This document shows, in pieces, positions 59,852 through 64,000 of a stretch of DNA of 64,000 bases (positions are counted from its first letter, which is position 1; every line of letters starts with the position of its first letter). This stretch comes from JANSWY01 sp965243755 (GTDB lineage: Bacteria; Bacteroidota; Bacteroidia; Cytophagales; Cyclobacteriaceae): the NCBI GenBank assembly GCA_965243755.1, contig CBDEVW010000002.1:434001-498000 (forward strand), read 5' to 3'. Made by a program: the position numbers and the translations under genes. The notes below the pieces were generated by a model. That model ran no database searches, was not told the origin of the DNA, and saw only the letters and a list, made by a program, of their open reading frames with translations.

Positions 59852-61174
59852 TTAATAAAATTCCATCACTTCCTGCTGTATGATGGTGTGCTCTGCCTCA
59901 TTAATCTGTGCAATTGCTGCATCAAATTCCTCCAGGTTATTAACCACAATACCTCCCTGATCAATACCGGTTGAACTGTGAACTTTAAATTCGTAAAAAA
60001 CACGATCCAGCATTTCTCTTTTCTCCTCGGAAATCTCATTGTTACCTGTGACAATCCATTGAGTATGTTTTTGAGCAATGTCTACTATTTCTTCCTTTAA
60101 ATCAGGGTCTGTAGGTAGGTTTCTTAGTGTGGCAATGTAATAATTTAGCTTGCCTGTGACATATGATCTGACATAACTATCACCATATAGCAATTCAAAG
60201 TCATCACCATATGACGCCCGGTATTCATTCAATTTTTCATTCAGGACCTGATGTGAAATTCCAGTATAATTCTTATGATAGTACTCACTATATCCTATAA
60301 ATATTGCGCCCTCTGTAAATGGATATTGTTCCGCAATGTTTCGAAACAGGAAGTCATTTAAAGTACTTTTTATTGTTGCAAAATCTTTTGAGTATCCAAA
60401 CAGTGTAACATATTCTTTTGGAGGGACATAATAATAGAGTGAAGTGGCACCTAATAAATCAATGGGTGTGATCGAATATTCCTGATTAACACTACTGAAT
60501 AACGAGGTATAAATGTTATTCGATTTCAATTCAACATTGCCATCAGTAATATTGGCGAGTGACATATCATCAAAACTTGCATAACAAGATCCCAGCCCAT
60601 CGATTGATGTTTGAATGTTATAAACAGTACCGTCATCTTTGCTGACCTCAACCTGCCTCAGACCCTGAGTGTAATCATATAATGCGGAAGCAGTAGTTCC
60701 AGTTTGAGTATTGACCTTATTAATACTGGAGATTGATCCATCATCGTACAGGAAAGTTGTTGTGGTATTTTCACCATATATTTTCTTCTGATTTAGAAGC
60801 CCATTTTCATACAACAAGGATGCATATAGATTTCCGTTTAGGTCGTAATACTTTGACTGCAATGGCTGGTTGGAATCATTACGGGAGTGTTCCATTTTTA
60901 AACCATCTGAAAGGATTGTATGGTATACCTTATACTCGGCTAAATAACCGTTTGGATGATAAACAACTTCATATTCCGTTTTGCCAAGGTAGTCAACTCT
61001 TCTGGCAGATTTAATCCATCCATTGTCATACTTTTCATCGATTTTAAAATATTCCGAAGAATTAATACTGAAATCGGGTTCAGTTACCGGTGTGATTTCC
61101 GTGTCGTCATTGTTGCAGCTGGTGGCGAATACAATTACAGCAAATCCACAAAAAAGTAAGATTGATCTAATCAT
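59852..61174 (-). CDS. Lipoprotein with YD/MORN-like repeats and possible perforin-like (MACPF) signature
   Basis: A 440-residue lipoprotein (lipobox FATSC, Cys20). Residues 45-160 contain short repeated strands of the MORN/YD type (VVYHPNGYLAEYKVY, KYYDLNGNLYASLLYENGLLNQKKIYG, FLYDDGSISSINK). The C-terminal half includes LLYGDSYVRSYVTGKLNYYIATL, which fits the MACPF pattern Y-G-x-x-[FY]-x6-G, but with GK instead of GG, so the assignment is tentative. It lies 41 bp after the beta-barrel anti-sigma gene and is probably the last gene of that sigma-factor operon. Confidence 0.6.
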   Translation of the reverse strand: MIRSILLFCGFAVIVFATSCNNDDTEITPVTEPDFSINSSEYFKIDEKYDNGWIKSARRVDYLGKTEYEVVYHPNGYLAEYKVYHTILSDGLKMEHSRNDSNQPLQSKYYDLNGNLYASLLYENGLLNQKKIYGENTTTTFLYDDGSISSINKVNTQTGTTASALYDYTQGLRQVEVSKDDGTVYNIQTSIDGLGSCYASFDDMSLANITDGNVELKSNNIYTSLFSSVNQEYSITPIDLLGATSLYYYVPPKEYVTLFGYSKDFATIKSTLNDFLFRNIAEQYPFTEGAIFIGYSEYYHKNYTGISHQVLNEKLNEYRASYGDDFELLYGDSYVRSYVTGKLNYYIATLRNLPTDPDLKEEIVDIAQKHTQWIVTGNNEISEEKREMLDRVFYEFKVHSSTGIDQGGIVVNNLEEFDAAIAQINEAEHTIIQQEVMEFY

Positions 61175-61215
61175 GATTTTATTAGTTGAGGGTTTGACGA
61201 AAGTCTTAGGTTTAG

Positions 61216-62460
61216 TTACTTACCTGAGATGATTTCTTTGGTCTTATTTAATTGATATTTTAATGAAAATTGAAGCGATGAGGCACCATAATGCTTCTTC
61301 CGATCAAAAAATTGATTCGTTGTGAGATCTCTTATTCCTATAGTTAATACAGTGCTCATGCTAAGACGGTTTATAATTTCCCATTCATAGCCAATTATTG
61401 GGCCAAAGGTGTATTCTTTAAACACATCTGGATCTGGCGGGTTAAAATCCAGATTGGGATTAATCTGACTCAGGCGATGGGTGTAAGTACCTGTGTGGTC
61501 GAAACCAGAAAATTTTCTGATGTGAAATCCAAGTTGAACATTTCCCTGACCCATGTTGTATAACATTGAGCTTTGTAGTTCAGAATAATTAAGCCCTTCA
61601 AGCGTAACACCATATTCATAGTCATATCCCTGCCAGTGCATATCCCTTAAGTAACTTAATTTGAAATTGGGTCTGTGGGCCACTCCTAATTCAGTTTGCC
61701 ATTTTAATTTTTTGGTGACTTGATATTGGAAATATATGCCACCGGATAGTCCATCAACCAAATAAAATTTAGATTTGAATGGATAATTTCTAAATGATGT
61801 ATTGGTTCCAACTCTCAGGCCCCAGTAGGTAGGTAAAGGATTGATGCCACTTCCCAGTTGATGTGATTTGCGAATATGTTTGCTTAATAATTTTTTTAAT
61901 TCACGACGATTCTTTCTGTTTTTCCTTTTCTCTTCCTGACTTAATTTGACTGCTTTAGCTCCTTCCTGTGATTGCGTGGGGCTAATGGTAGAAAATATTG
62001 GTGGCTCCAAACCAGAAGATAATGAGCAATTAAGACCGGGATTCCTGTGCTTAAGTAAAATTGGTTTAACATCAATGAAATCGGAATTTATCTTATTTGT
62101 ACTCTCGTTCATGTTGGAATGACTCCATGAACTATCAAACTTCTCATACTTTTCACTTATGGTGTTACAAAGAATTGGGTTAGAAGTATCACCACATTCC
62201 TCTATTCCCTCAACATCCTTACTGATTTCCAAAGCAATGTTGTCCTCAGCATAATTTCCATAACTCAGATTAAGTCCTATCACGACAGCTACAACAATTA
62301 ATGCCAGTCCCAAAAGAGGATACAGGTAGGAGCCATTGATGGGTTGATTAGCACTTAGTTTGGCTTCCATATGATTCCATGCAGCCTCACTGAATGGGAA
62401 ATCAAGGGCATCAACCTTTTCTTTGATCTGTTTGTCAATTTCTTTATTCCAGTCTTTCAT
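61216..62460 (-). CDS. Membrane protein: anti-sigma-like head joined to a beta-barrel-like domain
   Basis: A 414-residue protein: a cytoplasmic N-terminus (residues 1-43, IDKQIKEKVDALDFPFSEAAWNHMEAKL) like small anti-sigma proteins, one membrane helix at about 45-65, an acidic/low-complexity linker (66-200, with a very basic KRKNRKNRRELKKLL stretch), and a C-terminal region of amphipathic strands as in outer-membrane barrels (GLRVGTNTSFRNY, LKWQTELGVAHRPNF, SLQFSLKYQL). It overlaps the sigma-factor gene by 4 bp, supporting a role as its regulator. Whether the barrel reaches the outer membrane is inferred. Confidence 0.75.
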   Translation of the reverse strand: MKDWNKEIDKQIKEKVDALDFPFSEAAWNHMEAKLSANQPINGSYLYPLLGLALIVVAVVIGLNLSYGNYAEDNIALEISKDVEGIEECGDTSNPILCNTISEKYEKFDSSWSHSNMNESTNKINSDFIDVKPILLKHRNPGLNCSLSSGLEPPIFSTISPTQSQEGAKAVKLSQEEKRKNRKNRRELKKLLSKHIRKSHQLGSGINPLPTYWGLRVGTNTSFRNYPFKSKFYLVDGLSGGIYFQYQVTKKLKWQTELGVAHRPNFKLSYLRDMHWQGYDYEYGVTLEGLNYSELQSSMLYNMGQGNVQLGFHIRKFSGFDHTGTYTHRLSQINPNLDFNPPDPDVFKEYTFGPIIGYEWEIINRLSMSTVLTIGIRDLTTNQFFDRKKHYGASSLQFSLKYQLNKTKEIISGK

Positions 62461-63017
62461 ATGGCCAGGGGATATTCACCAATTTTTTTCAACATCATTT
62501 GCAATTCCTTCCGTGCATTTGCCAGGTGCCATTTGGAGGTGCCAATTGAAATGGAAAGCAACTCTGCAATTTCTTTGTGCTGGTATCCATCAATTGTATA
62601 CATCATAAATACATTTCTGGAGGACGGTGCAAGGTTTTCGATGAGTGACATCAATTCATCTTTACCAAGATTTGAAATGGCATCTTCATTTATTTGGATT
62701 TCAGGCAATTCATCCAGTTCAATGGTTCGCTTATAGACTGTGTTTTTTCTAACATGATCGATGGAGGTATGAAAAACGATTTTGGCCATCCAGGCTTCCA
62801 AAGGTCCAGTTGCGTTGTATTTTTCGATACTGGTGAACACTTTGAAAAATGCGTCATTCAGCACCTCCTGTGCCTGGTTTTCATCAGTCGTGTAACGATA
62901 GCAAATCTTCATCATTGAACTGAAATACTTCATGTACAGACATTTCTGGGCCTGCCTGTTTTTCTTGAGGCAGCCTTTAATCAGGATTTCATCAGTACTT
63001 TCTGCGTTGAATTGCAT
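62457..63017 (-). CDS. ECF RNA polymerase sigma factor
   Basis: A 186-residue ECF sigma factor. Region 2 runs from about 13 to 85 (CLKKNRQAQKCLYMKYFSSMMKICYRY, DENQAQEVLNDAFFKVFTSIEKY) and region 4 from about 120 to 175 (LMSLIENLAPSSRNVFMMYTIDGYQHKEIAELLSISIGTSKWHLANARKEL shows the helix-turn-helix). It is encoded directly before a membrane regulator, the usual arrangement of ECF sigma and anti-sigma factors. It probably controls its own operon. No autoregulated promoter could be recognised. Confidence 0.92.
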   Translation of the reverse strand: MQFNAESTDEILIKGCLKKNRQAQKCLYMKYFSSMMKICYRYTTDENQAQEVLNDAFFKVFTSIEKYNATGPLEAWMAKIVFHTSIDHVRKNTVYKRTIELDELPEIQINEDAISNLGKDELMSLIENLAPSSRNVFMMYTIDGYQHKEIAELLSISIGTSKWHLANARKELQMMLKKIGEYPLAI

Positions 63018-63153
63018 GTATAATTGATTCTCTACTCATACTGTCGTAGGAGCACAGGCCATTGGTTGGGTAGGGTCTAATAAATATTTAAAAATCTTTG
63101 AATGAGCGTTTGAACAGTAGACCTACAGTTCCATGTGACAAAACCCTAAAGCC

Positions 63154-64000
63154 TTATCGGCGGAGCATTGAGTATTTCAGAATATAACCACGATCACCTT
63201 CACCCTCACTGCTGATGTACATGTCACCATTTGGCGCAAAGCAAATTCCTTCGGGTTGGCTGAGGAGTTTAGGCGAAATAGGATATGTTGCTTCTATTTC
63301 TCCATTTCTGTTTAATACAACTAGTAATTTGCCCACAGAAGCTAACACATAAAACTTTTCATGAATTGGGTGCCAGGCAATACCAGAGGGTTCAAATTTG
63401 ATCCTTTTTTCATCATACTGGAACTCTTTGTGCTCCTCCCAAAAGTTTTTCAAGTCCTTTTTACTGATGGACAGCCTGGGTTTTTTCTTGAAATCGTCAG
63501 TATCCAGATCGTAGGCGTATACTGTTTTGCTTTTTGTATCATCTTTTTTGAGACCGCCTTCTTCTTTACAGGCAATCAGCAGTTGGTTTTTTTCAGGGAA
63601 GTAGCCTAACCCTTCAGTGTCGTTGGCTTTTCCCAGTGGCGTTTCTATTTTTTCGGCATTTACTTTGCGATCGGTGGTCATCCGGAAACGATAAAGGTCT
63701 CCGTCGCTTCTAAGTACAAATACCTGATCACCCACAACTTCTATTCCTTCATAATCACCTGATTTACCAAAAGTGATACCATAATCGATATCCTTTAACT
63801 TTAGGTCGTAGATAAAAACTTTGCCAACTTCATCCTCCACGGTAAGTAGTCTCCCCTTGTCATCCATGGTCAGTCCAGAAATTTCTGATAGTACATAGGG
63901 TAGAAAATATTTTTCGGAGGGCTCCTTCAGGTTATAGTAGATATCGGTTTTGCTGGTTACAAGAAACATGTCTTCCGCACGTTCCCTACTGGAAACCTGA
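63154..64000 (-). CDS. SdiA-regulated-type beta-propeller protein (5' end outside the window)
   Basis: The visible part shows a propeller opening YNLKEPSEKYFLPYVLSEISGLTM, a typical start of SdiA-regulated proteins, then repeated strands with DYEGIEVVGDQVFVL, DTEGLGYFPEKNQLLIACKEE, FEPSGIAWHPIHEKFYVLAS and QPEGICFAPNGDMYISSEGEGDRG. The first in-frame ATG is at 63969, but the frame is open to the window edge and no signal peptide is seen, so the real start (probably a lipoprotein or secreted protein) is most likely beyond 64000. Function of the family is unclear. Confidence 0.8.
   Translation of the reverse strand, partial: QVSSRERAEDMFLVTSKTDIYYNLKEPSEKYFLPYVLSEISGLTMDDKGRLLTVEDEVGKVFIYDLKLKDIDYGITFGKSGDYEGIEVVGDQVFVLRSDGDLYRFRMTTDRKVNAEKIETPLGKANDTEGLGYFPEKNQLLIACKEEGGLKKDDTKSKTVYAYDLDTDDFKKKPRLSISKKDLKNFWEEHKEFQYDEKRIKFEPSGIAWHPIHEKFYVLASVGKLLVVLNRNGEIEATYPISPKLLSQPEGICFAPNGDMYISSEGEGDRGYILKYSMLRR

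Noticed and set aside
1..64000. Mobile elements, prophage, CRISPR or integrative islands
   Set aside because: No transposase, integrase, phage structural gene, or regularly spaced repeat array was found; gene content and base composition look uniform.

Overview
The window looks like chromosomal DNA of a free-living Bacteroidota, most likely of the order Cytophagales. The signs are TonB-dependent receptor plus DUF4249 pairing, a type IX secretion (T9SS) C-terminal sorting domain, bacillithiol genes, DUF3667, DUF4105 and DUF6048 families, RprXY-like two-component systems, and promoters of the Bacteroidota type (TTTG, about 19 nt, TAnnTTTG). No insertion sequence, prophage or CRISPR array was seen. 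Most genes are housekeeping or envelope genes. Taxonomy is inferred from these families only.

Layout. 1-3.0 kb: envelope proteins and lipoproteins, the first cut by the window edge. 3.0-6.5 kb (minus): an NTF2-like secreted protein, a Tat-exported HisC-like aminotransferase and a LytTR/LytS pair. 6.6-10.0 kb (minus): a TonB-dependent receptor split by a frameshift in a run of nine A, then its DUF4249 partner. 10.3-15.7 kb (minus): ypdA, 5-formyl-THF cyclo-ligase, an outer-membrane protein, bshC and rimO. 15.8-25 kb: DUF6452/DUF6048, recF-DciA, pdhA, a TPR protein, ribH, lysC, nhaD and a glutamate dehydrogenase. 25.2-32.5 kb: coaX, an outer-membrane protein, a TPR protein, lptC, a small membrane protein, a CBS/CNNM transporter and a PpiD-like chaperone without a recognisable parvulin domain. 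32.5-39.6 kb: DUF493, pterin dehydratase, rsmI, an inositol phosphatase, a radical SAM protein, DUF4105, two unknowns, a lipoprotein and an amidohydrolase.

39.9-51.2 kb holds the most striking unit: ilvD-ilvB-ilvN-ilvC-ilvA-thrA-thrB-thrC in one direction, covering the aspartate-semialdehyde to threonine to isoleucine route and the shared valine/leucine branch. It is preceded by an unannotated 25-residue ORF very rich in Ile, Val, Leu and Thr, followed by a clean intrinsic terminator just before ilvD. This is the layout of a transcription attenuator. A second intrinsic terminator sits between ilvC and ilvA.

51.8-57.5 kb carries two paralogous histidine kinase/response regulator operons flanking a T9SS-sorted secreted protein and a 59-residue ORF. 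Both operons are preceded by GTTAA repeats at 10-11 bp spacing, the likely operator of their OmpR-type regulators; in the second case it lies in the divergent region shared with the T9SS gene. 57.6-64 kb: a HisA paralogue with Ser at the position of the catalytic Asp8, a small secreted protein, DUF3667, tRNA-Val(GAC), and an ECF sigma operon whose membrane protein joins a cytoplasmic anti-sigma-like head to a beta-barrel-like domain, followed by a lipoprotein with a possible perforin-like signature. The window ends in a SdiA-regulated-type propeller that probably starts beyond the edge.
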